From assembly GCF_020886115.1 (NCBI RefSeq), contig NZ_AP025185.1, positions 806,001 to 870,000 of the forward strand: a stretch of DNA of 64,000 nt, written 5' to 3'. The position numbers and the translations under genes are program-made. How positions within the stretch are numbered: the first letter of the stretch is position 1; each line of letters starts with the position of its first letter. The stretch comes from Flavobacterium ammonificans. Lineage in GTDB: Bacteria; Bacteroidota; Bacteroidia; Flavobacteriales; Flavobacteriaceae. The notes beneath the pieces are model-generated. The model was given only the letters and a program-made list of their open reading frames with translations. It ran no database searches and was not told the DNA's origin. Positions 22,838-31,039 of the stretch are shown piece after piece.

Positions 22838-22871
22838 AACAATTAAGGGGATTGTAATTGGTTAATTAGTG

Positions 22872-22901
22872 AAATGGCTTGTTGTAATTGACAAGCCATT
22901 T
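22872..22901 (+). terminator. Terminator of the adhesin operon
   Basis: AAATGGCTTGT (22872-22882) pairs with ACAAGCCATTT (22891-22901) around an 8-nt loop; T residues follow. Confidence 0.8.
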
Positions 22902-22955
22902 TTTATGTTTTTAATTTGTACGACAGCAGGTATTCGGTATTGTAAATTTAGTTTG

Positions 22956-22963
22956 TAACTTTG
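22956..22963 (+). promoter_or_regulatory. -7 promoter element for the lipoprotein-mfd pair
   Basis: TAACTTTG matches TAnnTTTG, 7 nt before the ATG at 22971, so the leader would be very short or the start lies at the second or third Met (22983). Confidence 0.45.
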
Positions 22964-22970
22964 CGTTCCA

Positions 22971-23600
22971 ATGAAAATGGTAATGAGACAAATAGTAGTT
23001 GTTTTTTGTGCTTTATTTTTGCTTTTGACTTCTTGCAAAGAAGACAATCAACAACGCCTAGCCGAGAATAAAAAAGCCGCTAAAAAAAGAGAAGTAATTT
23101 ATAAAAACATCAGTAAAAACTGGAATTTTTATGCTACGCCCATCAATACTACTTCAGAACAAAGCGTGGCAAGCTGGACTGAGTTTCGTCAATTTTTAGA
23201 TGAATTGGCACAGAATCCTGGAAAATCATTAAATGGGTATCAAAAAAAAGCAGCCGAATTGTCTAAAAAAGCCTTGCTTCTCAACAGTAATATTCCGTAT
23301 CAATTCCAACAACCTCAAATCAAAAGCAGAATTGGAACCTTGATTACTAAAGTGCGTTTACTGGACCTATTTATCCATTTAGACGCTATTCCTGATAAAA
23401 AAGTAGTCGTTTTAGTGAGCGAAATCAATGCTGAGCTAGTTTCTTTGCAAAGACAAATGGATAAAATTACAGAGAAAAGTAAAATTCCTGTGGAAGATGG
23501 CGAATCTGATATGTTGAGAATGTTGGATACTACAAGAGCCATTTCTACAACTCCAATGCCTACTCCTCCAACAAAACCAAACCTTTCACGCGTTGAGTAA
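22971..23600 (+). CDS. Lipoprotein of unknown function upstream of mfd
   Basis: 209 aa. A signal peptide rich in Val/Phe/Leu ends in lipobox LLTSC (Cys about 22), then KEDNQQRLAENKKAAKKREVIYKNI. The mature protein is helical and charged, with a coiled-coil-like region and a Pro-rich tail (TTPMPTPPTKPN). No enzymatic motif recognised. Three in-frame Met codons (22971, 22980, 22983) crowd the start; the promoter element only 7 nt upstream makes a later one plausible. The 3' end overlaps the TTG start of mfd by 8 nt, suggesting translational coupling. Function unknown. Confidence 0.7.
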   Translation: MKMVMRQIVVVFCALFLLLTSCKEDNQQRLAENKKAAKKREVIYKNISKNWNFYATPINTTSEQSVASWTEFRQFLDELAQNPGKSLNGYQKKAAELSKKALLLNSNIPYQFQQPQIKSRIGTLITKVRLLDLFIHLDAIPDKKVVVLVSEINAELVSLQRQMDKITEKSKIPVEDGESDMLRMLDTTRAISTTPMPTPPTKPNLSRVE

Positions 23601-26600
23601 AACAGTCTATTCCATTTACGATACTTCACCTAAAACAGAACAGATTGTTGCGTTGTTAGCCCAAAATAACAGTCCAAAACTGCATCTTTCAGGCTTGGTG
23701 GGATCTTCAATTTCTTTTGTTGTACGTTCGATTTTTAAAAAATCAGAATTACCGTTTTTACTCATTTTAAACGATAAAGAAGAAGCGGCCTATTATTTGA
23801 ATGATTTGGAACAAATGATTGGCGACCAAGACGTATTGTTTTACCCCGCTTCGTTTCGCCGGCCATATCAAATAGAAGAAACAGACAACGCGAATGTTTT
23901 GCTTCGCGCTGAAGTTTTAAACCGCATCAATTCTCGAAAAAAACCAGCCATAATTGTCAGCTATCCCGAAGCGCTTTTTGAAAAAGTAGTGACTCGAAAG
24001 GAATTGGACAAAAACACTTTAAAAGTGGCCGTAGGCGACCAAATTTCGATTGATTTTATCAACGAAGTATTGTTTGAATACGAATTTAAAAGAGTCGATT
24101 TTATAACTGAACCTGGTGAATTTTCCGTTCGTGGCGGAATTGTCGATGTGTTTTCGTTTTCGAACGACAATCCCTATCGAATTGAATTTTTTGGCAACGA
24201 AGTAGATAGTATAAGAACTTTTGATATAGCTACCCAATTGTCATTGGAACAACAAAAGAAAATTGCGATTATACCTAATGTAGAAAATAAATTCTTTCAG
24301 GAAAACCGCGAGAGTTTTTTGGATTATATCTCCGAGAAAACGGTTCTTTTTATTCAAAATACGGAAGGGTTTTTAAGTCAATTGGACAAACAATTTGCTA
24401 AGGCAGAAGAAGCGTTTGACAAACTTTCCAAAGACATCAAACACGCTACACCTGAGCAATTATTCCTAAATCAAGAACAATTTACAAAACGAGCCTTGGA
24501 TTTTTCGGTGGTGGAATTGGCTTCCAAAGCCATTTTTAAAACCACTAAAAAATTCGAATTTCATATTCAGCCGCAACCGTCATTTAACAAGCAATTTGAT
24601 TTGTTGTTGAACAATTTGAACGACAATCATTTCAATGGATACAAGAACTATTTGTTCTGTTCGAATGACAATCAAGCCAAGCGTTTCCATGATATTTTCG
24701 AAACCTTAGACGAGGCTAATTCGGAGAATATTCGAAAACAATACAACACCGTAGTACTGCCTTTGTACCAAGGATTTATTGACGAGGAAAACCAAATTAC
24801 CTGCTATACCGATCATCAGATTTTTGAACGGTACCACAAATTCAGCATCAAAAATGGCTATTCGAAAAAACAGAATATTACCTTAAAAGAGCTGACTTCG
24901 CTTTCGGTTGGGGATTATGTTACGCATATCGATCACGGAATTGGGAAATTTGGCGGTTTGCAAAAAATCCAAGTGGAAGGCAAAACCCAAGAGGCGATTA
25001 AATTGGTCTATGCCGATAATGATATTGTGTATGTGAGTATTCACTCTTTACATAAAATCTCAAGATACAATGGCAAAGACGGAACGCCGCCTAAAATTTA
25101 TAAATTAGGCTCGAATGCTTGGAAAGTTTTAAAGCAAAAAACCAAAGCTCGCGTCAAACATATTGCGTTCAATTTGATTCAGTTGTATGCCAAAAGACGT
25201 CTGGAAAAAGGATTTCAATATGCGCCCGATAGTTATTTGCAAAACGAATTAGAAAGTTCGTTCATTTACGAAGATACACCGGACCAAATCAAATCAACAC
25301 AGGATGTAAAAGCCGATATGGAAAGCGATCGCCCAATGGATCGTTTGGTTTGTGGCGATGTAGGTTTTGGAAAAACAGAGGTGGCAATTCGCGCTGCTTT
25401 TAAGGCGGTGGACAATAGTAAGCAAGTGGCTGTTTTGGTCCCAACTACTATTTTGGCCTACCAACATTACCGAACTTTTTCGGAACGATTGAAAGATATG
25501 CCGGTTTCGATAGGCTATTTGAATCGTTTTAGAACGGCAAAACAGAAAGCAGAAACCCTCAAACAATTGGCCGAAGGAAAACTGGATATTGTCATTGGAA
25601 CCCACCAATTAGTGAATAAAAATGTGGTTTTCAAAGACCTTGGATTGCTGATTGTTGACGAAGAACAAAAATTTGGAGTGAATGTCAAAGACAAACTCAA
25701 AACGATTGCAGCTAATGTGGATACCTTGACTTTAACAGCTACGCCAATTCCGAGAACTTTGCAATTCTCGTTGATGGCTGCCCGAGATTTATCAGTAATC
25801 ACCACGCCACCACCCAATCGTTATCCTATTGAAACGAATGTGGTTGGGTTCAACGAAGAGTTAATTCGCGATGCCATTTCGTATGAAATTCAACGAAACG
25901 GACAAGTATTTTTCATCAATAACCGAATTGAAAACATCAAGGAAATTGCTGGAATGATTCAGCGATTGGTGCCTAATGCCCGAGTGGGAATTGGTCACGG
26001 CCAAATGGAAGGCGCAAAACTCGAAGAATTGATGTTGGCTTTTATGAACGGTGAATTTGATGTTTTGGTAGCCACCACGATTATTGAAAGTGGATTGGAC
26101 GTCCCAAATGCCAACACAATTTTTATCAATAATGCCAATAATTTCGGACTGTCTGATTTGCATCAAATGCGCGGTCGAGTAGGGCGAAGTAATAAAAAAG
26201 CGTTTTGCTATTTCATTTGTCCGCCGTATTCGGCAATGACGGATGATGCCCGCAAACGAATTCAGGCTTTGGAACAATTTAGCGAATTAGGAAGTGGATT
26301 TAATATTGCCATGAAAGATTTGGAGATTCGCGGCGCAGGTGATTTATTAGGAGGAGAACAAAGTGGTTTCATCAATGAAATTGGGTTTGACACCTATCAA
26401 AAAATCATGAACGAAGCCATCGAAGAATTGAAAGAAAACGAATTCAAGGATTTGTATCCAGAACAAAATGATATCGAAACTAAAGAATATGTTAAGGACC
26501 TGCAACTCGATACCGATTTCGAATTGTTGTTCCCAGATGAATACATCAACACGGTTTCTGAACGATTACTGCTGTATAACGAGTTAGCAGAAATTAAAGA

Positions 26601-26955
26601 CGAAGCGTCACTTTTGAATTATGAAAATAAGCTGATTGACCGCTTTGGCCCTTTGCCAAAACAAGCTGTTTCTTTACTGAGCAGTATGAAAATCAAATGG
26701 ATTGCTACCCGTATAGGGATTGAAAAATTAGTCTTAAAACAAGGCAAAATGATTGGGTATTTCGTATCCGACCAACAATCGGATTATTACCAATCCGGAC
26801 GTTTTCATCACGTACTACAGTTTGTGCAAAAGCAAAGCGCTTTGTGTAAAATGAAAGAAAAACAAACCCCTAACGGATTACGATTGTTATTGACGTTTGA
26901 CAATGTAAAATCAATTCGAAGAGCTTTGGAGTTGATGGAGTTGATGGGGAAATAA
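23593..26955 (+). CDS. mfd: Transcription-repair coupling factor
   Basis: 1120 aa, full length for Mfd. It displaces RNA polymerase stalled at DNA damage and recruits UvrA. Order: UvrB-like N-terminal module; RNA-polymerase-interacting CarD-like domain (SVGDYVTHIDHGIGKFGGL, about 437-500); helicase motor with Walker A GDVGFGKTEVA (about 588-598), DEEQKFGV, LTATPIPRTL, and motifs V/VI (VATTIIESGLDVPNANT, QMRGRVGRS); then the TRCF C-terminal domain. Start is TTG at 23593 (SKTVYSIYDTSPKTEQI); the first in-frame ATG is far inside the N-terminal domain. Overlaps the previous gene by 8 nt. Confidence 0.97.
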   Translation: MSKTVYSIYDTSPKTEQIVALLAQNNSPKLHLSGLVGSSISFVVRSIFKKSELPFLLILNDKEEAAYYLNDLEQMIGDQDVLFYPASFRRPYQIEETDNANVLLRAEVLNRINSRKKPAIIVSYPEALFEKVVTRKELDKNTLKVAVGDQISIDFINEVLFEYEFKRVDFITEPGEFSVRGGIVDVFSFSNDNPYRIEFFGNEVDSIRTFDIATQLSLEQQKKIAIIPNVENKFFQENRESFLDYISEKTVLFIQNTEGFLSQLDKQFAKAEEAFDKLSKDIKHATPEQLFLNQEQFTKRALDFSVVELASKAIFKTTKKFEFHIQPQPSFNKQFDLLLNNLNDNHFNGYKNYLFCSNDNQAKRFHDIFETLDEANSENIRKQYNTVVLPLYQGFIDEENQITCYTDHQIFERYHKFSIKNGYSKKQNITLKELTSLSVGDYVTHIDHGIGKFGGLQKIQVEGKTQEAIKLVYADNDIVYVSIHSLHKISRYNGKDGTPPKIYKLGSNAWKVLKQKTKARVKHIAFNLIQLYAKRRLEKGFQYAPDSYLQNELESSFIYEDTPDQIKSTQDVKADMESDRPMDRLVCGDVGFGKTEVAIRAAFKAVDNSKQVAVLVPTTILAYQHYRTFSERLKDMPVSIGYLNRFRTAKQKAETLKQLAEGKLDIVIGTHQLVNKNVVFKDLGLLIVDEEQKFGVNVKDKLKTIAANVDTLTLTATPIPRTLQFSLMAARDLSVITTPPPNRYPIETNVVGFNEELIRDAISYEIQRNGQVFFINNRIENIKEIAGMIQRLVPNARVGIGHGQMEGAKLEELMLAFMNGEFDVLVATTIIESGLDVPNANTIFINNANNFGLSDLHQMRGRVGRSNKKAFCYFICPPYSAMTDDARKRIQALEQFSELGSGFNIAMKDLEIRGAGDLLGGEQSGFINEIGFDTYQKIMNEAIEELKENEFKDLYPEQNDIETKEYVKDLQLDTDFELLFPDEYINTVSERLLLYNELAEIKDEASLLNYENKLIDRFGPLPKQAVSLLSSMKIKWIATRIGIEKLVLKQGKMIGYFVSDQQSDYYQSGRFHHVLQFVQKQSALCKMKEKQTPNGLRLLLTFDNVKSIRRALELMELMGK

Positions 26956-26957
26956 AA

Positions 26958-26990
26958 AAAGCTTCCAGCCTTTTGAAGGCTGGAAGCTTT
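26958..26990 (+). terminator. Strong bidirectional terminator after mfd
   Basis: AAAGCTTCCAGCCTT (26958-26972) and AAGGCTGGAAGCTTT (26976-26990), a 15-bp perfect stem with loop TTG, between convergent genes. Confidence 0.85.
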
Positions 26991-26998
26991 GGAGTTTT

Positions 26999-27655
26999 CT
27001 AATTTTTCAAATCCTTAATTACTTTGAAAGCAACTTCTACTTCATTTTCGCTAACTAAAATCGTAAACTCATTCGAAGTTGAGATCACCTCATTGATAAT
27101 AATTCCTTCCCAAGCCAAGCGTTGAAAAATGAAATAATAAATTCCAGGAACTACGATGTTTTCTTTTGGTAATTTTACCGTAATGGAAGCTAAATTTTCT
27201 AGTTTTTGAATCAATTTTTCGTTGGCAAAATGTTTGTCAACCAAATGATTCACACTGTTGCTTACCACAATATTGGTTTCGTTTACTCCTCTTGATGAAG
27301 TATAAAAAATATCGGAAAAATTATTGATATCGGTAATTAAATCGGCTTGTTTATTCAAAACAGTTTCTGAGGCGGCAAAAGTGTAATCTGTTAACTGAGA
27401 ACGCACCGTAATTTCTCCAATATTTTTAATCACCTTATTGATTTTGTGATTCAATTTAAAGTCTAATTCTTCGGTTAATCGTTTCAAGGCCATTACAATA
27501 GCGCCTTGTTTTACTTCTTTACCAAATTCGTTTTCTAATTCACTCATAATATTGCGCGAAAGAGAAGTCAAATTAATAATACCAAGTGATAAGGCATTCA
27601 ACAAAAATGGTTTTGTTTTAATGTAATTTTCTACAATAGAAGAAACTGTTTTCAT
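26999..27655 (-). CDS. ACT-domain protein, aspartate kinase regulatory-like
   Basis: 218 aa from the ATG at 27655 (MKTVSSIVENYIKTKPFLL). The longer frame to 27709 is unlikely because the predicted -7 element (27712-27719) would place the transcript start about at that codon. The N-terminus looks like a small helical wHTH-type domain (SLSRNIMSELENEFGKEVKQGAIVMALKRL). The C-terminal part has an ACT-like region (LASITVKLPKENIVVPGIYYFIFQRLAWEGIIINEVISTS split by turns). Similar proteins are often labelled aspartate kinase but lack the kinase domain. Likely a ligand-responsive regulator; ligand unknown. Confidence 0.65.
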   Translation of the reverse strand: MKTVSSIVENYIKTKPFLLNALSLGIINLTSLSRNIMSELENEFGKEVKQGAIVMALKRLTEELDFKLNHKINKVIKNIGEITVRSQLTDYTFAASETVLNKQADLITDINNFSDIFYTSSRGVNETNIVVSNSVNHLVDKHFANEKLIQKLENLASITVKLPKENIVVPGIYYFIFQRLAWEGIIINEVISTSNEFTILVSENEVEVAFKVIKDLKN

Positions 27656-27711
27656 AGTAGTTGTGTTAAATTGTTTTTTATTAGTAGGTAGTAGTTGTGT
27701 TAAAAACACTG

Positions 27712-27719
27712 CAAATATA
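27712..27719 (-). promoter_or_regulatory. -7 promoter element for the ACT-domain gene
   Basis: TATATTTG on the minus strand (27719 to 27712), perfect consensus, giving a leader of about 50 nt to the ATG at 27655. Confidence 0.5.
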
Positions 27720-27763
27720 AATAAAAAAACAATTTGTTACAATTATAACATGTAAAAACAAAT

Positions 27764-28123
27764 TTAAAAATGATAAAATGCGTCTGTAAGATGTTCAATT
27801 TCAAAGTTTTGACCATCCTTTCTGATGGCAATGATGTCAAAACGTACTTCGCTATCTATATCGTTTTCGGTAACATAGGCGTGAACCGCTTTTACCAATA
27901 ATTGGATTTTTTTTGGCTTAACAAAGTCTTGAGGAAGACCAAAATCAATTGACGTACGTGTTTTTACCTCGACAACAGCTAGAACATTATCTTTTTGCGC
28001 TAGAATATCAATTTCTGCTTTTTGGAAAGTCCAGTTGGTTGCTAAGATAGTATATCCATTATTTTGAAGGTACTTAGCGGCTAATTCCTCTCCGAATTTA
28101 CCTAGTTCGTTGTGCTCAGCCAT
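27764..28123 (-). CDS. yraN: YraN family (UPF0102) endonuclease-like protein
   Basis: 119 aa, usual family length. Restriction-endonuclease-like core: LGKFGEELAAKYLQNNGYTIL, NWTFQKAEIDILAQ (catalytic-type Glu/Asp) and VVEVKTRTS (E-x-K motif), then FGLPQDFVKPKKIQLLVKAV. Family members are widespread and thought to act in DNA processing, but the substrate is not established. It follows the LD-carboxypeptidase gene with 17 bp between and is probably its operon partner. Confidence 0.92.
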   Translation of the reverse strand: MAEHNELGKFGEELAAKYLQNNGYTILATNWTFQKAEIDILAQKDNVLAVVEVKTRTSIDFGLPQDFVKPKKIQLLVKAVHAYVTENDIDSEVRFDIIAIRKDGQNFEIEHLTDAFYHF

Positions 28124-28140
28124 AATGCAATTAGTTGAAT

Positions 28141-29106
28141 TTACTTTTCAAAAACCACAGTGCTACAATTTTCGGTGATATCAATAGTAACCGTATTTCC
28201 TAAAATCAAGGCTCTATTGTCATGAATATGACCCGCTGGGAAATTAAAAATTACAGGAATATTGAGATTTTTAGTTACGTCTTGTACGATTTCAAGCGCA
28301 TTTTTCCCCCACGGAATATCGTTATCTTTCATATCTGTCATAGACCCAACAATTATTCCTTTCAGACTTTCCAAACAACCATTTCGTTTCAAATTCATCA
28401 TCATACGATCAATATGATACAAGTATTCGTCTAAATCTTCAATATATAAAATCTTGTCTTTACAATCTATTGCTGATGGCGAACCCAATACACTATATAA
28501 GATGGACAAATTACCTCCTACTAGTTCGCCTGAGGCTGTTCCAATACGATTCATAGGATGCGCGTCTATAGCATATTGCAAAGGTTGTCCAAATAAGGAC
28601 AAACGCAAACTTTCAATCGCAGCTGGCGTTGCTTTTGACAGATTGATTGGCATAATTCCGTGAATGGATTTGTACCCCATAGTATTAAGATGATTGTGTA
28701 AAACGGTAACATCGCTAAAACCAACCACCCATTTCGGATTTTTTTTGAATTGAGTAAAGTCAATTAAATCAATTACTCGTACTGTACCATAACCGCCTCT
28801 CGCACACCATATTGCTTTGATGTTGGGATTGTCCAATTGCTCTTGTAGATCAGCGGCACGTTCTTTGTCATTTCCCGCCAATTGATTTTTTTCTAAACCT
28901 ATAGTTTTCCCAATAACAACATTCAAGCCCCAGCTTTCCAATAATGAAATGGTGGGTTGCATACTTTTTACAATATGTTTTCGTGCAGTTGCTAGAATTG
29001 CAACAGTATCTCCTTTTTGTAAATACGGTGGTGTAATCATTGATGGTTGAGCTTGAAAAGTGAAGGAAAGTAAACTAATAGTGAATAAAATGAACGTTTT
29101 TTTCAT
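28141..29106 (-). CDS. S66 family LD-carboxypeptidase
   Basis: 321 aa with signal peptide MKKTFILFTISLLSFTFQAQ. S66 serine peptidase features: N-terminal Rossmann-like part ending in WCARGGYGTVRVIDLID, nucleophile Ser in GFSDVTVLHNHL (about residue 130), GELVGGNLSILYSVLGS, and catalytic Glu/His in the second half (LYIEDLDEYLYHIDRMM; FNFPAGHIHDNRALILG). Removes the terminal D-Ala from murein tetrapeptides in peptidoglycan recycling; microcin-immunity relatives (MccF) share the fold. Signal peptide implies a periplasmic enzyme here. Confidence 0.9.
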   Translation of the reverse strand: MKKTFILFTISLLSFTFQAQPSMITPPYLQKGDTVAILATARKHIVKSMQPTISLLESWGLNVVIGKTIGLEKNQLAGNDKERAADLQEQLDNPNIKAIWCARGGYGTVRVIDLIDFTQFKKNPKWVVGFSDVTVLHNHLNTMGYKSIHGIMPINLSKATPAAIESLRLSLFGQPLQYAIDAHPMNRIGTASGELVGGNLSILYSVLGSPSAIDCKDKILYIEDLDEYLYHIDRMMMNLKRNGCLESLKGIIVGSMTDMKDNDIPWGKNALEIVQDVTKNLNIPVIFNFPAGHIHDNRALILGNTVTIDITENCSTVVFEK

Positions 29107-29142
29107 AAATCAATTCTGAATTGCTACAGTAATTTATAAAAA

Positions 29143-29150
29143 CAAATATA
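29143..29150 (-). promoter_or_regulatory. -7 promoter element for the LD-carboxypeptidase/yraN pair
   Basis: TATATTTG on the minus strand (29150 to 29143), leader about 30 nt. Confidence 0.5.
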
Positions 29151-29234
29151 GGCAAATACCAAATCACTTTTAATTTCAGTTTCAATTTCTTACTTTTACT
29201 ATACCCACTCTTAAAGATCCTAAATTGAAATAAA

Positions 29235-30332
29235 ATGAGAATTTCTATCTTTCTGTATTGTATTTTGGTCTTGGCTGTATATCCAAAATCTTTCGGCCAA
29301 ACCAAAAAATTTAAAATTCATACGGTAGCCTTTTATAATTTCGAAAATCTATTTGACACCATCAATGACCCTGAAACATTTGATGAAGATTGGACTCCAA
29401 AAGGGTCGCAAAATTGGACATTTGCTAAGTACCAAAAAAAGTTAGCCAACTTATCTCGAGTCTTGGCCGAAATTGGTAATTCAGAAAACTCGGAGTCGCC
29501 AACTTTTATCGGGGGTTGTGAAATTGAAAACCGCGGGGTATTAGAAGATCTAATTGCACAGCCTATTTTAGTAGATAAAAAGTACGGAATAATCCATTTT
29601 GACTCTCCAGACAAAAGAGGAATTGATGTGGCTTTGTTGTATCGAAAAGAGTTTTTTCAACCCATAACCTATTCTAATATTCCATTATACGTTTTTCAAA
29701 AGGAGTCTATTTCCAAAAAAAATAAAGAAGAACTCACAGATGATGTTGAGGTAGTAAGTTCAAAAAACAAACGAGTCTATACTCGTGATCAGCTTCTCGT
29801 TTCAGGGTTTTTAGAGGGCGAAGAAATCCATTTGATTGTCAATCACTGGCCATCACGTTCTGGCGGTGAACAGCGATCGAGTCCCTTTAGGGAAGCTGCT
29901 GGGGCTTTGAATAGAAAAATAATTGACTCGCTGCAACGCATAAATCCAAACGCCAAAGTCATTACTATGGGAGACTTGAATGACGGTCCCTACAATAAAA
30001 GTGTGAAAATTGCTTTAGGGGCTAAGGCGAAAAAAGCAGATGTTCCCCCAATGGGGATTTATAATCCATTTGAAGATATGGCAAAAAAAGGGATGGGAAC
30101 AATTGCACATCGGGATGCATGGGATATTTTTGACCAAATTTTGATTACCAAGTCGCTTTTGCAGTCAGATTATTCCAGCTATCAATTCTGGAAAGCAGGA
30201 ATTTATAACAAATCTTTTTTAGTTCAAACTAGCGGTCAATTTAAAGGATATCCTTTACGGCATGGAGCAACCGAAATAGGATTTAGTGACCATTTCCCAG
30301 TATATATCTATTTGATTAAAGAAAAAAAATAG
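29235..30332 (+). CDS. Exported endonuclease/exonuclease/phosphatase family protein
   Basis: 365 aa with signal peptide ending ...SFGQ (about residue 22). EEP/DNase I-fold motifs in order: VAFYNFENLFD (Asn-x-Glu-Asn), GGCEIENRGVLEDL (metal-binding Glu), RGIDVALLYRK, IVNHWPSRSGGEQ (His), TMGDLNDGP (Asp-x-Asn) and FSDHFPVYIYL (Asp-His). All key residues present. Secreted or periplasmic relatives act as nucleases or phosphodiesterases; the substrate is unknown. Single gene, diverging from the LD-carboxypeptidase. Confidence 0.9.
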   Translation: MRISIFLYCILVLAVYPKSFGQTKKFKIHTVAFYNFENLFDTINDPETFDEDWTPKGSQNWTFAKYQKKLANLSRVLAEIGNSENSESPTFIGGCEIENRGVLEDLIAQPILVDKKYGIIHFDSPDKRGIDVALLYRKEFFQPITYSNIPLYVFQKESISKKNKEELTDDVEVVSSKNKRVYTRDQLLVSGFLEGEEIHLIVNHWPSRSGGEQRSSPFREAAGALNRKIIDSLQRINPNAKVITMGDLNDGPYNKSVKIALGAKAKKADVPPMGIYNPFEDMAKKGMGTIAHRDAWDIFDQILITKSLLQSDYSSYQFWKAGIYNKSFLVQTSGQFKGYPLRHGATEIGFSDHFPVYIYLIKEKK

Positions 30333-30373
30333 TACGAGTAAAAGTGTAACTTTACCATTCTAAATTTAAGGAT

Positions 30374-30913
30374 ATGGCTATTGCAAAACCGTTCAATTTG
30401 AATCAATGGATTGATGAAAACCGTCATCTACTAGTGCCACCCGTTGGCAACAAAAATATATATACAGAATCAGGCGATTATATTGTCATGATTGTAGCAG
30501 GGCCGAATGCAAGAAAAGACTACCATTATAACGAAACCGAAGAGCTTTTTTACCAATTGGAAGGCAGTATTAAAGTAGTCATTCAGGAAGACGGAGAGCG
30601 TAAAGAGATGGATTTGAATCCAGGCGATATGTATTTGAATCCAGCCAAAATTCCCCATTCACCAGTCCGTTCAGAAGGTTCTATCGGATTAGTTATAGAA
30701 CGCAAAAGAGCAGGTTTAGGTTTTACAGATGGATTACTTTGGCATTGTGAAAATTGCAATCACAAATTACACGAAGTTTATTTTGAACTTCATAATATTG
30801 AAAAAGACTTTTTAACTCATTTTGAACATTTTTACAGCTCAGAAAAGTTACGAACTTGTTCCCAATGCGGAACAATTATGGATACGGATTCAAGATTTTT
30901 GTCCAAAAAATAA
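30374..30913 (+). CDS. 3-hydroxyanthranilate 3,4-dioxygenase
   Basis: 179 aa. Cupin with ligands DYHYNETEELFYQLEG (His, Glu) and PAKIPHSPVR (second His); the extra C-terminal rubredoxin-like site WHCENCNH and RTCSQCGTIM (two CxxC pairs) is diagnostic of bacterial HAAO. Opens the ring of 3-hydroxyanthranilate in kynurenine-pathway tryptophan degradation, giving the precursor of quinolinate or, via 2-aminomuconate, of central metabolites. Other pathway genes (kynureninase, monooxygenase) are not in the window; an aldehyde dehydrogenase follows 126 bp downstream. Confidence 0.95.
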   Translation: MAIAKPFNLNQWIDENRHLLVPPVGNKNIYTESGDYIVMIVAGPNARKDYHYNETEELFYQLEGSIKVVIQEDGERKEMDLNPGDMYLNPAKIPHSPVRSEGSIGLVIERKRAGLGFTDGLLWHCENCNHKLHEVYFELHNIEKDFLTHFEHFYSSEKLRTCSQCGTIMDTDSRFLSKK

Positions 30914-31039
30914 TTGGAATACTATTTCCAAATCTTTAAAGGAATTACTTGCTCTTGAAATAAATTGTTTTCAATTTAATTATTAAGTTGAAAATAATAT
31001 CTTTACAAAAATATAACAATTTTTAACAGAAAAGTTACA

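Noticed and set aside
25294-26277. Minus-strand ORFs opposite mfd (up to 138 aa)
   Set aside because: They lie wholly within a highly conserved mfd and show no recognisable domain; shadows of its codon pattern.
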